Source: M3007 sp044347755 (GTDB lineage: Bacteria > Bacteroidota > Bacteroidia > Chitinophagales > Saprospiraceae). Taken from it: a stretch of 64,000 nucleotides of DNA. Positions 1 to 9,008 of this stretch are shown one piece after another. Positions within the stretch are counted from its first letter, which is position 1. Each line of letters starts with the position of its first letter. A program made the position numbers and the translations under genes. The stretch covers positions 22,808 to 86,807 of the forward strand of contig JBIKUE010000006.1 of NCBI GenBank assembly GCA_044347755.1, in the 5' to 3' direction. The notes beneath the pieces are model-generated. The model did not search any database, was not told where the DNA came from, and saw nothing but the letters and a program-made list of their open reading frames with translations.

Positions 1-245
1 CATCGGTAATAGGGATGCTAAACGCATGGAGTAAATGAGTTTGGTGAATAAAAAAACATGAAATCAGTAGTCGCCATCCAAGATTTATGGGGGCGCTGCA
101 AGGATTAAAAGGAGGAAATCGGTACAGACCGGAAGCCTTGGGAAAAATGAGGACTGGATGTCAGCCAGAAAATCATCATTTCAGCAAACCGGGATTGGTG
201 AGTAGCTTTTGCGAGGTCAAGTTACAACACAACGGCCAATCGCTT
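1..245. other. left edge, no gene recognised
   Basis: No reading frame here resembles a known protein and no tRNA fold was seen. It is probably the intergenic region beyond the 3' end of prfC. Confidence 0.4.
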
Positions 246-298
246 CCTGAATAATACAAAAATCGGGCACAAAATGTGTCGGATTTTTGTCATTCAGG
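246..298 (-). terminator. imperfect hairpin 3' of prfC
   Basis: The arms CCTGAAT...ACAAAAATC and GATTTTTGT.CATTCAGG pair around a short loop near 272-275, with a 2-3 nt bulge. It lies about 50 nt beyond the prfC stop, so it is a plausible transcription end for prfC. There is no clean T-run, so the call is tentative. Confidence 0.4.
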
Positions 299-345
299 CG
301 AATTACAGGAAAAAAAGCCCCTAATCCAGACTTATGGAGCCTTAT

Positions 346-1929
346 TTATCCTTCGGAAGTAAAAGAAAATTTAATTTTCGGGAAGTTTTCTTGTGCAGTC
401 TGCAGGATCCAGGCAGTCTCTGCCAGAAATACCGTTTCGCCATCACTATCCTTGGCAATATCTCTTTTCCGACGATCCAGAAACTCTGTCATGGCCTTAG
501 GATCCTCAGCACTAACCCAGCAGGCCTTAAATAAATTCACCGGCTCATACCGGCACTTGGCATTGTACTCACTCTCCAGACGGTGCTGAATTACTTCAAA
601 CTGAAGTTGCCCAACCGTTCCAATGATCCGCCTGCCATCGCTCTGACGGGTAAACATCTGGGCCACACCTTCATCCATCAACTGATCCAAACCTTTGGCA
701 AATTGTTTGGCCTTGAGCGGATCTGCGTTTTCCACATATCGGAACAATTCAGGAGAGAAGGAGGGAATGCCTTTGAAATGTAACAATTCGCCCTCCGTCA
801 ACGTGTCGCCAATCTTGAAATTACCGGAATCATACAAGCCCACCACATCTCCCGGATACGCCTCCTCCAACAGGGTTTTCTTGGAGGCCATGAACATGGT
901 GGGGTTGGGGAATTTTAAATCGCGCTCCAGACGAATATGCCGGTAATTCTTGTTGCGCTCGAATTTGCCAGAGCAAATCCGCAAAAACGCAATGCGGTCG
1001 CGGTGCTTGGGATCCATGTTCGCAAAAATCTTGAACACAAACCCCGTCATTTTCTCCTCCTCGGGCTTTACCAGCCGCTCCTCCGTGAAACGCGAACGCG
1101 GAGTAGGAGCAATCTCTACAAAACAATCCAGCAGCTCCTTTACCCCGAAGTTGTTGACCGCCGAACCGAAAAAGATCGGGCAAACTTTTCCCTCCAGATA
1201 ATCTTGTTTATTAAAGGCAGGATAGACCGTCTCCAATACCTCTATATCATTGCGCAGCTCTTTGGCTGCGCTTTCCCCAATGTGTTTTTCCAGGTCGGGA
1301 TGACTCAAATCTTCAAACACAATAATATCCTCATCCTCCTGCTTGCTGTGCGGATTGAACAGCACCAGCTTTTTTTCATACATATTATATACCCCCTTGA
1401 ATCGCTGCCCCATGCCAATGGGCCAGGATAGCGGACACAACTTTACATCCAGTTTCTGCTCTATCTCGTCCAGCAAGTCAAAGCCATCCTTGCCCTCGCG
1501 GTCCAGCTTGTTCACAAAAAAGATCATCGGTGTATCCCGCATTCGACACACCTTGGTTAGCTTCTCTGTCTGCTTTTCTACCCCATTTGCCACATCCACT
1601 ACCACAATGGCAGAGTCAACAGCAGTGAGCGTACGATAGGTGTCTTCCGCAAAATCTTCGTGGCCCGGTGTGTCCAAAATGTTGATTTGCAAATCCCGGT
1701 ACTCAAATCCCATTACCGAGGTGCTCACCGAGATACCGCGTTGCCGCTCAATTTCCATGAAGTCGGAAACAGTGCTTTTTTTTATTTTGTTGCTTTTTAC
1801 AGCACCTGCCGTCTGAATGGCGCCGCCAAACAGCAAGAGCTTTTCCGTGAGGGTGGTTTTACCTGCATCCGGGTGGGCTACAATTGCAAAGGTGCGGCGG
1901 CGACTAAGTTCGGAAAGAAAGTTGGACAT
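346..1929 (-). CDS. prfC: peptide chain release factor 3
   Basis: GTPase that recycles RF1/RF2 from the ribosome after peptide release; cytoplasmic. The 527-residue product has the RF3 layout: a translational-GTPase G domain with P-loop AHPDAGKT at residues 18-25, the RQRGISV switch region, DTPGHED near residue 87 and NKLDRE near 141, followed by a beta-barrel domain II and the RF3-type C-terminal domain containing GQLQFEV. Length is normal for RF3 and shorter than EF-G. The ATG at 1929 sits about 50 nt from a TACTTTTG box read on the same strand. It is monocistronic; the next gene (2165) is divergent. Confidence 0.95.
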   Translation of the reverse strand: MSNFLSELSRRRTFAIVAHPDAGKTTLTEKLLLFGGAIQTAGAVKSNKIKKSTVSDFMEIERQRGISVSTSVMGFEYRDLQINILDTPGHEDFAEDTYRTLTAVDSAIVVVDVANGVEKQTEKLTKVCRMRDTPMIFFVNKLDREGKDGFDLLDEIEQKLDVKLCPLSWPIGMGQRFKGVYNMYEKKLVLFNPHSKQEDEDIIVFEDLSHPDLEKHIGESAAKELRNDIEVLETVYPAFNKQDYLEGKVCPIFFGSAVNNFGVKELLDCFVEIAPTPRSRFTEERLVKPEEEKMTGFVFKIFANMDPKHRDRIAFLRICSGKFERNKNYRHIRLERDLKFPNPTMFMASKKTLLEEAYPGDVVGLYDSGNFKIGDTLTEGELLHFKGIPSFSPELFRYVENADPLKAKQFAKGLDQLMDEGVAQMFTRQSDGRRIIGTVGQLQFEVIQHRLESEYNAKCRYEPVNLFKACWVSAEDPKAMTEFLDRRKRDIAKDSDGETVFLAETAWILQTAQENFPKIKFSFTSEG

Positions 1930-1976
1930 GTTGTTATGCAGTAGAGGCCGGTTGTACTCCGGTCATTTTCGGGCCG

Positions 1977-1984
1977 CAAAAGTA
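1977..1984 (-). promoter_or_regulatory. -7 promoter box of prfC
   Basis: Read on the minus strand this is TACTTTTG, matching the Bacteroidota -7 consensus TAnnTTTG, followed by GCGG and a leader of about 47 nt before the prfC ATG. No clear TTG -33 element was seen at the usual spacing. Confidence 0.5.
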
Positions 1985-2164
1985 GGAAGTATACCTGGTT
2001 TTTATCGGAAAGCTTGAAACATCTCTTTTGACCAGCTTTTTTCCGAACTTTGTGCCACAAGTCTTGCCGGCAGTATTGTTTGGCAGGTATTTGGCTGTAA
2101 TTGGAGTTATTCCTCCAGACAGAATATCATCCAGCCGCATAACGGCAACCAGAAACTGATTTAC

Positions 2165-3142
2165 ATGAGGCATTTATACCTCTTTTATTGCGTATTTATT
2201 GCTCAATTCCTTTCAGCTCAGCAGGATCCAACCCTGACGAGTTATCATTTTAATGCGCTGATTTTCAATCCCGCCTATGCCGGCAGCCACGAGCACTTAA
2301 CCTTCAATCTTACACACCGCCACCAATGGCTCGGGTTTGAAGATGCTCCTGTTACACAGGTGCTTAGCGGACATATGCCGCTTAAAAATGAGAAGCTAGG
2401 GGTCGGATTTACTCTCATGAACGACCAAATTGGTCCGGGAGGTGTTACGGATCTGGCAGGTACCTATGCCTATCGTACCAAAATCGGTACAAACAACGCG
2501 TACACCCTGTCTCTGGGCCTTCAGGCAAGTGTGGCTAATTGGAGAAGTCGTTTAAGTACTGTTTCCGTACAGGATGTGGATGATGCCTCTTTCTCCGAAA
2601 ATATATCCAGGTGGCTGCCTAATTTTGGTGCCGGCGCCTATTTATATGGTAAAAAGTTTTACGCTGGATTTGGTATTCCACGACTGCTTGAATATGACCT
2701 GAGCAGCACCACAGGCAACGAGGGCCAAATCCAGGCTAAAAACCTGCGCCACTGGTATCTCGCCGCCGGCGCTGCCCTGCCGCTGCAGGGCCAACAACTG
2801 GTCTTTCGTCCCAACCTGCTGCTGCAACATGCCGGGCTCCTGAGCTCAAACGGCCCGCTTCGCTCCGGAGCGCCTGCATCCCTGAACCTGGGCGCTTCCT
2901 TTCTTTTCCGGCAAATTTTTTGGGCCGGGGCTAACTACCGCACCGCATTGGCCCGAAATTCATCGCACGACTCCGCCAATATATGGGTGTCCTGGTCCTT
3001 GAGAAATGGCCTGCGTTTCGGGGCTGCCTACGATATCACGCTGAGCAAACTGCGCACCGCCAGCAGTAACTCTTTCGAGATCATGCTGGGGTACGAATTC
3101 GACGTAAAAGTGAAACAAGTGGTCTCCCCCAGGTATTTTTAA
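2165..3142 (+). CDS. PorP/SprF family type IX secretion membrane protein
   Basis: Outer-membrane beta-barrel of the PorP/SprF family (325 aa). Visible features are an N-terminal signal peptide ending near FLSAQQDP, the family hallmark FNPAYAGSHEHLTFN near residue 37, HRHQWLGFEDAP, and an alternating barrel pattern through to a C-terminal GYEFDVKVK strand. PorP/SprF proteins help assemble or anchor T9SS cargo and gliding adhesins. It lies 14 nt upstream of an OmpA/PD40 gene on the same strand, the usual pairing for this family, so the two are probably cotranscribed. The family has many paralogues per genome, so which secretion role this copy serves is not decided by the sequence. Confidence 0.9.
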   Translation: MRHLYLFYCVFIAQFLSAQQDPTLTSYHFNALIFNPAYAGSHEHLTFNLTHRHQWLGFEDAPVTQVLSGHMPLKNEKLGVGFTLMNDQIGPGGVTDLAGTYAYRTKIGTNNAYTLSLGLQASVANWRSRLSTVSVQDVDDASFSENISRWLPNFGAGAYLYGKKFYAGFGIPRLLEYDLSSTTGNEGQIQAKNLRHWYLAAGAALPLQGQQLVFRPNLLLQHAGLLSSNGPLRSGAPASLNLGASFLFRQIFWAGANYRTALARNSSHDSANIWVSWSLRNGLRFGAAYDITLSKLRTASSNSFEIMLGYEFDVKVKQVVSPRYF

Positions 3143-3156
3143 TCACTTTCCAACCA

Positions 3157-5544
3157 ATGAAAAAAACGCTGATATGTTTGTTGCTGCTGCTTCCATTGGG
3201 CATGTGTGCGCAATCACAGCTCATGCGCCGGGCTTTGCAGGCCATGGACCAACTGGATTACCAAAGCGCCATTGAACAATTCTTGCTGGTGCTCGAAAAA
3301 GAAGACAACGCAGACGCCAAAGTGAACCTGGCCGAATGTTACCGCAAGATCAACAATACCGAAAAAGCCGAATACTGGTATGGCCAGTTGGTGCGCATGC
3401 CTTACCCAAAATCGGTGTACAAACTGTACTATGGCATGATGCTGCAGGCCAACGGGAAATGTGAACAAGCCCGCAGCTGGTTTCAGCAATACGCCACTGA
3501 AGTCCCGGACGATGCACGCGGCAAACACCTGACCGCTGCCTGTGAGCGCGAGACGGAGCTGCGTAACAAGAATCTGGAAGTGTACCAGGTCTTTCCGCTG
3601 CCCATTAACACGAACTACGACGATTTTGGCCCCAGTATCATAGACAACCAACTGGTGTTCGCCAGCGATCGCGATCTGGGGGGCGCCGTAAAACGCACTT
3701 CCGTCTGGACGGGAAATCCATTTTCAGATCTCTACGCCGCCCCCCTGAAACCCGATCAGCCCGGCACACTGGCGGCCGCCTCGGCCGAAGGATTCTCTTC
3801 AGAAATCAATACCGGTTTTAACGAAGCCGCCGCCTGCATGTCGCCCGACGGGCAAATGCTGTTTTTTACCCGCAATAACTACCTCGAAGGCAATACCAGC
3901 CGCAGCGACGAGGGCCTGGTAAAACTCAATCTGTTCAGCGCCCGACACAACGCCCAGGGCGGCTGGTCAGACATCGAACGCCTGCCCTTCAATACGCCCG
4001 AGTACAACACCGCCCACCCCTGTATGAGTCTGGATGGCAAACGACTCTATTTCAGCAGCAACCGACCGGGTGGATTCGGTGGTATGGATATTTATTACAG
4101 CGAATGGAACAACGGCGCCTGGGGAACCATGCTGAATCTCGGCCCCACCGTCAATACCGAAGGGAACGAAATCTTCCCTTTTACGGACGGCAACGGCCGA
4201 CTCTATTTCAGCAGCAATGGTCATCTCGGACTGGGCGGACTTGACCTGTATTACTGCACCCCCAAAGGAGAAGGCGACTGGAATGTGCCAGTGAACCTCG
4301 GCGCACCGCTCAACTCCAGCCGTGACGACTTCGGTATTTGGTTTGGCGGCGACCACACCTGGGGCTTTTTCTCCTCCAACCGCGAAGGCGGCGCCGGTGG
4401 CGACGATATCTACGCCTTCAGTCGTCATGCCGCTACCCTGGAGGTCTATGTGTTTGATAGCCAAACCAATAAGCCCGTCAGCGGCGCTAATGTGCTGAAT
4501 TCTTTTACAGGCTTCAGTATCATCACCAGTGCCGACGGTATTGCCGCCTTCGATATGCGTCAGGAAGAATGCGCCGATTTCTCTACGGCCAAAAAAGGCT
4601 ACGACATGGCTCTGGCCAATGGCTGTGCCGCCCGGGAAAACGGACAAACCACCCGGCTGGAAATTGGATTGAACAAAACCAGCAGCTTCAGCGTGCAGGG
4701 GATGGTGTTCGACATGCGCGATGGTTTTCCAGCGCTTGGCGCCCGTGTAACGCTGAGCAATGACTGCGGTAAAGCCGCCCCGCAACCGCTGCTGACAGGG
4801 CCCGACGGACGTTTTAAATTCAGGCTGGATAAAAACTGCTGCTATACCATTAAAGCAGAATCCGACGGCTTCATAACCGCCGTAGCAGAGGGTATCTGTA
4901 CTAAAAGTCAAACCCTGAATGCTGTTCAGCGCGTAAACCTCAACCTCGAGCCTTACCGCGACCGCGAAGGCTTCATTGTGGACATTCCGGAGCGCGGCAG
5001 CCAGGTGGCTGGGCCCCGGTACAACCTCCAGACCGGCTTGTATGAAACCCCCGACGGCTACCCGGCTACCCTGGATCTGGGCGATGGGATTACCGTGAAG
5101 GACGGCGTATTATACGACAATGGTGCGCCAAGCAAACCCAGGGAAAGCGATTGGGCGCGCAGTGGGGACGGCTTTTTGGTGAATTTGTACTACGATCTCA
5201 ACGACGTACACCCCAATGAAGCCTCCATGTCGGAGCTACATAAATTGCTCAAAACCCTGGTGCAAAACCCGGAAATGGCTGTAGAAATTGCCTCACATAC
5301 CGATGCCCGCGGCTCGGACGATTACAACCTCCTGCTCTCCCAGCAACGTGCAGAATCGGTAGTCAACTGGTTGGTGGCGCAAGGCATTTCCCGTAGTCGA
5401 CTCACCCCGCAGGGATATGGCGAAACCCGCCTGGTCAATGATTGTGGCAACGGGATGGACTGTACAGAGGAAGAGCACCAACTGAATCGTCGCACAGAGT
5501 TCAGGATAAAGCTCAAACAAGGGGAAAAAGCACCTAAAAGATAG
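3157..5544 (+). CDS. PorE-like OmpA/PD40/TPR envelope protein
   Basis: A 795-residue periplasmic or outer-membrane-associated protein. Domain order: signal peptide (about 1-19, ending MCAQSQ), TPR-like helices (about 20-130, DYQSAIEQFL...AECYRKINN), a WD40/PD40 propeller (about 150-420, with repeated motifs such as SLDGKRLYFSSNRPGGFGG), two carboxypeptidase-regulatory-like folds (about 430-600), and a C-terminal OmpA peptidoglycan-binding domain (about 670-790) with SHTDARGSDDYN and NRRTEFRI. This is the domain order of Porphyromonas PorE, which links the T9SS to peptidoglycan. It follows a PorP/SprF gene by 14 nt, which supports a shared job. Assignment as the true PorE orthologue is not certain because similar genes accompany most SprF paralogues. 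Confidence 0.88.
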   Translation: MKKTLICLLLLLPLGMCAQSQLMRRALQAMDQLDYQSAIEQFLLVLEKEDNADAKVNLAECYRKINNTEKAEYWYGQLVRMPYPKSVYKLYYGMMLQANGKCEQARSWFQQYATEVPDDARGKHLTAACERETELRNKNLEVYQVFPLPINTNYDDFGPSIIDNQLVFASDRDLGGAVKRTSVWTGNPFSDLYAAPLKPDQPGTLAAASAEGFSSEINTGFNEAAACMSPDGQMLFFTRNNYLEGNTSRSDEGLVKLNLFSARHNAQGGWSDIERLPFNTPEYNTAHPCMSLDGKRLYFSSNRPGGFGGMDIYYSEWNNGAWGTMLNLGPTVNTEGNEIFPFTDGNGRLYFSSNGHLGLGGLDLYYCTPKGEGDWNVPVNLGAPLNSSRDDFGIWFGGDHTWGFFSSNREGGAGGDDIYAFSRHAATLEVYVFDSQTNKPVSGANVLNSFTGFSIITSADGIAAFDMRQEECADFSTAKKGYDMALANGCAARENGQTTRLEIGLNKTSSFSVQGMVFDMRDGFPALGARVTLSNDCGKAAPQPLLTGPDGRFKFRLDKNCCYTIKAESDGFITAVAEGICTKSQTLNAVQRVNLNLEPYRDREGFIVDIPERGSQVAGPRYNLQTGLYETPDGYPATLDLGDGITVKDGVLYDNGAPSKPRESDWARSGDGFLVNLYYDLNDVHPNEASMSELHKLLKTLVQNPEMAVEIASHTDARGSDDYNLLLSQQRAESVVNWLVAQGISRSRLTPQGYGETRLVNDCGNGMDCTEEEHQLNRRTEFRIKLKQGEKAPKR

Positions 5545-5545
5545 G

Positions 5546-6115
5546 TTACAACGGCCAATATTCCGACAATCCCAGTTCCTCCGCTATCTGCCGCGTGGGT
5601 TTGAAGGACCAGATAAATGCCAGCACAAGCCGGCCGTCCTCGCGAAAGTCCATAATATAATCTTCGTGCAATTTCTCCGCCTTTTTAAGCAGCATTTGCA
5701 GGCGTTTCACCAGATAAGTCGCCAGTGTATCACTTCTGCGGTCCGGAAACTTCCGGATCATGGCTTCATGCAGCCGGATGGCTTCCGCCAGCATAAAAAG
5801 CGCCAGAATCACTTCTCCGGATTTGTCTTTGGTTGCCTGCACGTGTTCTGTGATCCGCGCATTCCAGTGTCGCAGGTATATCAGTAAATAACCCGGCGTC
5901 AGGTAATCCTTGCCAGCTTTCGTCAGATCCGCGGCAATTTCTTCCCGAAGCGCATTGGCGCGTTCATCGCGGGTTTCCCCGCCCTCCATCAGTTCAAATA
6001 CCAGCCTGCGCACCAGCTTCTCATCCTTAGCCACCAGCCGAAGCAACAGCTTGTCCTTTTCCGCCACAGGCATTCGGGCAATAGCGGCTTTTAATTGTTC
6101 GTCGAGCTTTGCCAT
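5546..6115 (-). CDS. hypothetical helical protein
   Basis: 189 residues, rich in Lys, Arg, Glu and Leu, predicted almost wholly helical, with no signal peptide or membrane segment, so probably cytoplasmic. The C-terminal half contains RHWNARITEHV and FIWSFKPTRQIAEELGL. I do not recognise the family. It converges on the PorE-like gene with a single base between the two stop codons. A TAATTTTG promoter box lies just upstream of the ATG, consistent with its own transcription. Codon use looks like the neighbours and it reads as a genuine gene. Confidence 0.75.
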   Translation of the reverse strand: MAKLDEQLKAAIARMPVAEKDKLLLRLVAKDEKLVRRLVFELMEGGETRDERANALREEIAADLTKAGKDYLTPGYLLIYLRHWNARITEHVQATKDKSGEVILALFMLAEAIRLHEAMIRKFPDRRSDTLATYLVKRLQMLLKKAEKLHEDYIMDFREDGRLVLAFIWSFKPTRQIAEELGLSEYWPL

Positions 6116-6119
6116 GGCA

Positions 6120-6127
6120 CAAAATTA
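6120..6127 (-). promoter_or_regulatory. -7 promoter box of the 5546-6115 gene
   Basis: Minus-strand TAATTTTG matches TAnnTTTG and ends only a few nt before the ATG at 6115, so the transcript would be nearly leaderless. No convincing -33 TTG was found. Confidence 0.35.
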
Positions 6128-6153
6128 ATGTCCTTAGCCAATATTGGACATTT

Positions 6154-6187
6154 AAAAAAAACGCCACCTGATTACTCAAGTGGCGTT
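6154..6187 (-). terminator. intrinsic terminator of the 6249-6701 gene
   Basis: On the minus strand AACGCCAC (6187-6180) pairs with GTGGCGTT (6167-6160) across a 12-nt loop and runs straight into a U-tract (the A-run at 6154-6160 on the plus strand). This is a textbook rho-independent terminator 62 nt after the stop codon of the minus-strand gene. Confidence 0.8.
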
Positions 6188-6248
6188 AACCCGTTTCTCA
6201 TAGTTGCCGTACACGTGTTGGGATGACGGCTTTGGGGGATGTGTGCTG

Positions 6249-6701
6249 TTATTGCTTGCTTTTGGCTCCCTGATCTGTAGTCTTGCCTTTGGCTGACCCA
6301 CCTCTATTGGGTTTTGATCTTTCAGCTGGAGCCGAACCTCCCTGAGGGTCCTCTTTTCGGCCTTCGCCTTTTTTAGGTCCTTTAGCTTTCTCGCCATCAT
6401 GGTCTTTGTGATGACCCTTAGCTTTGCCCTTGGCTTTGCCTTTAGAGTGGCCTTTTTTCTTGCCGTTTTCACCTTTTTTCTGACTACGAGCTTCGCCGTT
6501 TTTTTCATCTTTTCCAGGTCTGGCCTTATCCTGCCCTGTAGCAGGTACTTCTGCATTAGGTTTGGCTTCAGTTGGCTTGGATTTATCTGACTTTTTTTCT
6601 GTTGCAGGCTCGGTAGATTTTGGGGCAGAAAGGTTTTGGGCGCTTATGCTCCAAGTGGAAAACATAGCAAAAACCAAAGATAACAACATTGCTTTTTTCA
6701 T
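6249..6701 (-). CDS. secreted Lys/Gly-rich low-complexity protein
   Basis: 150 residues. Residues 1-21 form a Sec signal peptide (MKKAMLLSLVFAMFSTWSIS then AQ). The mature part is almost devoid of hydrophobic residues and consists of Lys, Gly, Glu, Pro, Ser and Asp, including KGKAKGKAKGHHKDHDGEK and KGPKKGEGRKED. It is strongly basic and must be intrinsically disordered. It is monocistronic with its own terminator downstream. The family is unknown; similar Lys-rich exported proteins occur in Bacteroidota, but I cannot name one. A role in binding polyanions or the cell wall would be inference only. Confidence 0.7.
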   Translation of the reverse strand: MKKAMLLSLVFAMFSTWSISAQNLSAPKSTEPATEKKSDKSKPTEAKPNAEVPATGQDKARPGKDEKNGEARSQKKGENGKKKGHSKGKAKGKAKGHHKDHDGEKAKGPKKGEGRKEDPQGGSAPAERSKPNRGGSAKGKTTDQGAKSKQ

Positions 6702-6811
6702 GATCTTGAAATTCTATTTTTGTTTAGACATACTTGATACGGCCAACTTGAAATAAGCCACAGGTGTAAAAGGTGTTTTAACATTTTTTTTAATACTTGT
6801 ATTAAAGTCAT

Positions 6812-6931
6812 TTATAGGTCATTTGGGTCATTAAGGTCATTTGGGTCATTTAATGGTTAGCTTTTTGGTCAAAAACAAGGTTTCAACTCATATTTGAATG
6901 CCATTAAATGACTCTAAATGACTCTAAATGA
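6812..6931. repeat. short-word array (GGTCATTTG / AAATGACTCT)
   Basis: Direct copies of GGTCATTTGGGTCATTAA at 6818-6852 face copies of AAATGACTCT at 6904-6931, so the two halves are inverted relative to each other around a 50-nt centre. The array ends about 5 nt from the stop codon of the permease gene. Confidence 0.7.
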
Positions 6932-6935
6932 CCAT

Positions 6936-8042
6936 TCATAACCTGTCCTTAAAATTTCTCAAACTTATTGCCAGAAAAAAAAGTGCCATGCCGCCCAGAA
7001 TGACCGTATGTTTCCAAAGCACATCTAAACCTGTTCCTTTGATCATAATTCCCTTGATAATGGGGTTGAACCAGGTAGCTGGTATGATACTTCCGATGAC
7101 CTGAAGTGGAACGGGCATGCTTTCTCGGGGGAAAATGAACCCGGAGAGCAACATGGTTGGCATCATTAACCCAAGTGCCGACATGAACATGGCGGTCATT
7201 TGATCCTTAGCCCGGGTACTGATGAATATGCCCAGAGAAAGTGCCACAAACATATAAAGTACACATTCTGCCGTCAGCAGGAGGATTGAACCACGCATGG
7301 GCATATCGAAGATGTAAATGCCTACCAGCACTACTACCAGCGCATTAATCAAGGTGAGCACCAAATATGGGGCGGTTTTACCCAGGATGATTTGAATAGG
7401 TTTTAAGGGCGAAACCAATAGAACTTCCATAGTACCCAATTCTTTCTCCCGGGCAATGGTAATGCTGGTCATCATGGCGGATACCAGCATCAGGATAAGC
7501 GTCATAACCCCCGGTACAAAATTGAATACAGCTTTTTGTTCCGGATTGTACCGCATTCTGGTTTCAGTGCGAATGGCCATTGCCTGAGGAGAGATTCCTG
7601 AAGTGGATGCTTTCTCCAGTATAAAATCGGCGATGATCGCATTCGCATAATTAATCAGGGTGGTAGCGGTATTGGGGTCAGATGCGTCCCCAATGAGTTG
7701 TATTTCTGTTCTGTTTTCGGGTGAAAGGGCAAAGTCAGAGGGGAAAATCAAAGCCATTTTGATCTCTCCGCTTCGGAAAGCAGATTCCAGATCGTTGACA
7801 CCTGAAAGGTTTTGTTCTAACCTAAAATACCCGCTCGACACCAGCTTATTAGTCAGAGAGATGCTTTCTTCTGTTTTGGCAGGATCTACAACTGCAATAG
7901 CCGCGTTTTTGATCTCATTCGTTAGTACATACCCAAACAACAATACCTGAATGACAGGCATACCAAAGAGAATCATCAACGTGCGTCTATCACGCATGAT
8001 ATGCCGAAATTCCTTCTGGATAAATGCAGTAAAGCGATTCAT
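6936..8042 (-). CDS. ABC-2 type exporter permease, YbhS-like
   Basis: 368-residue inner-membrane permease of the ABC-2 superfamily. It shows an N-terminal amphipathic stretch (FIQKEFRHIMRDRRTLMI), TM1, a large periplasmic domain (about 50-175) containing VVDPAKTEES, then five further membrane segments beginning at FVPGVMTLILMLVSAMM, with the cytoplasmic REKELGTMEVLLVSPLK motif. It is the last gene of the tetR-tolC-hlyD-ABC-ABC operon. In E. coli YbhFSR two different permeases pair; here the partner is absent from the operon and probably is the gene at 22740. A 160-nt repeat-rich gap separates it from the ATPase gene upstream. Confidence 0.9.
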   Translation of the reverse strand: MNRFTAFIQKEFRHIMRDRRTLMILFGMPVIQVLLFGYVLTNEIKNAAIAVVDPAKTEESISLTNKLVSSGYFRLEQNLSGVNDLESAFRSGEIKMALIFPSDFALSPENRTEIQLIGDASDPNTATTLINYANAIIADFILEKASTSGISPQAMAIRTETRMRYNPEQKAVFNFVPGVMTLILMLVSAMMTSITIAREKELGTMEVLLVSPLKPIQIILGKTAPYLVLTLINALVVVLVGIYIFDMPMRGSILLLTAECVLYMFVALSLGIFISTRAKDQMTAMFMSALGLMMPTMLLSGFIFPRESMPVPLQVIGSIIPATWFNPIIKGIMIKGTGLDVLWKHTVILGGMALFFLAISLRNFKDRL

Positions 8043-8050
8043 GTTCGATT

Positions 8051-8201
8051 GTTTTAGTGTTTTGGTGTTTTAGTGTTTTGGTGTTTTGGTGGGATTGTTC
8101 AGAAAAGCGCGGCAAATTTTTCTGAACAATCCCCACTATTCGAAACAATCCTCAGGCTCTTTCTAAATGCCCGGCCGAACGCCAACCAAAACACCAAAAC
8201 A
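8051..8201. repeat. composite element: GTGTTTTRGT arrays with hairpin and TTGGCGTTCGG core
   Basis: Left side (8051-8090): tandem GTTTTAGT/GTTTTGGT words. Centre: a perfect 16-bp inverted repeat GGGATTGTTCAGAAAA (8091-8106 and 8118-8133). Right side (8183-8201): the same word inverted, ACCAAAACACCAAAACAC, next to CCGGCCGAACGCCAA. The words and the GTTGGCGTTCGGC core recur at 56829-56998. It fills the gap between two genes of one operon. Confidence 0.75.
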
Positions 8202-8924
8202 CTATCCTCTTGCTATCCTCCTGAAAACTTCATCCATGTTTTTGGCCTGGTATTGAGTTTTAAGTGCTCCGGGGGTGTCAAGTGCTACGATTCGGCCATC
8301 TACCATCATACTGAGCCGGTTGCAATATTCGGCTTCCTCCATATAGTGCGTAGTGACCATTAGGGTTACTCCCTGATGGGCAGCTTCATAAATGAGTTCC
8401 CAAAATTGTCTTCGGGTGAGTGGGTCTACGCCGCTGGTGGGTTCGTCCAGAAAAACAATTTTGGGCTCGTGGAGCAAGGCTACAGAGAATGCCAGTTTCT
8501 GTTTCCATCCCAGCGGCAGGCTTTTAACCAATTTGTCTGCTTCTGGCTCCAATTGGAGTTTGGATAAAAGGGATGCCGTTTTGTTTCGAATATCTGACAA
8601 GCTTAATCCATAGATGCCACCAAAAAAGCGGATGTTCTCCCGAACGGTCAGGTCTTCATACAGGCTGAATTTTTGGCTCATGTAGCCTATTCGCTTTTTC
8701 ACTTGCTCTGGGTGCTTCCAAACATCATAACCTGCAACCATGGCTTTCCCGGAACTTGGCGTGAGCAAGCCGGTAAGCATTTTCAAGGCAGTAGTTTTCC
8801 CGGCTCCATTGGCACCCAGGAAGCCGAATATTTCACCTTCATACACCTCAAAAGTGATGGCGTCTACAGCGGTGAAGGCGCCGAAGGATTTGGTCAGCTG
8901 TTGAGTTGAAATGATAGCAGGCAT
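8202..8924 (-). CDS. ABC exporter ATPase (second NBD, YbhF C-half-like)
   Basis: 240-residue ATP-binding subunit. Walker A GANGAGKT is near residue 37, the Q-loop is at GYMSQKFSLYEDLT, Walker B is IVFLDEPTSGVDP, and the H-loop histidine is present in TTHYMEEAE. The signature motif is not LSGGQ but LPLGWKQ, the form seen in the second half of YbhF. It should pair with the upstream ATPase (9009-9926) to give one competent and one degenerate ATP site. It has the usual NBD length, no extra domain, and sits in the middle of the efflux operon. Confidence 0.93.
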   Translation of the reverse strand: MPAIISTQQLTKSFGAFTAVDAITFEVYEGEIFGFLGANGAGKTTALKMLTGLLTPSSGKAMVAGYDVWKHPEQVKKRIGYMSQKFSLYEDLTVRENIRFFGGIYGLSLSDIRNKTASLLSKLQLEPEADKLVKSLPLGWKQKLAFSVALLHEPKIVFLDEPTSGVDPLTRRQFWELIYEAAHQGVTLMVTTHYMEEAEYCNRLSMMVDGRIVALDTPGALKTQYQAKNMDEVFRRIARG

Positions 8925-9008
8925 TTTAGCGTCATTAAAGAATCCATTGTTCGCGTATGCATTCGTAATACTCCAGATAAGATTGAATGTTGGTAATAGT
9001 CATCTTTT

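Noticed and set aside
3967..4911. 314-codon minus-strand frame inside the PorE-like gene
   Set aside because: It is fully antisense to a gene with clear domains and resembles no protein family.
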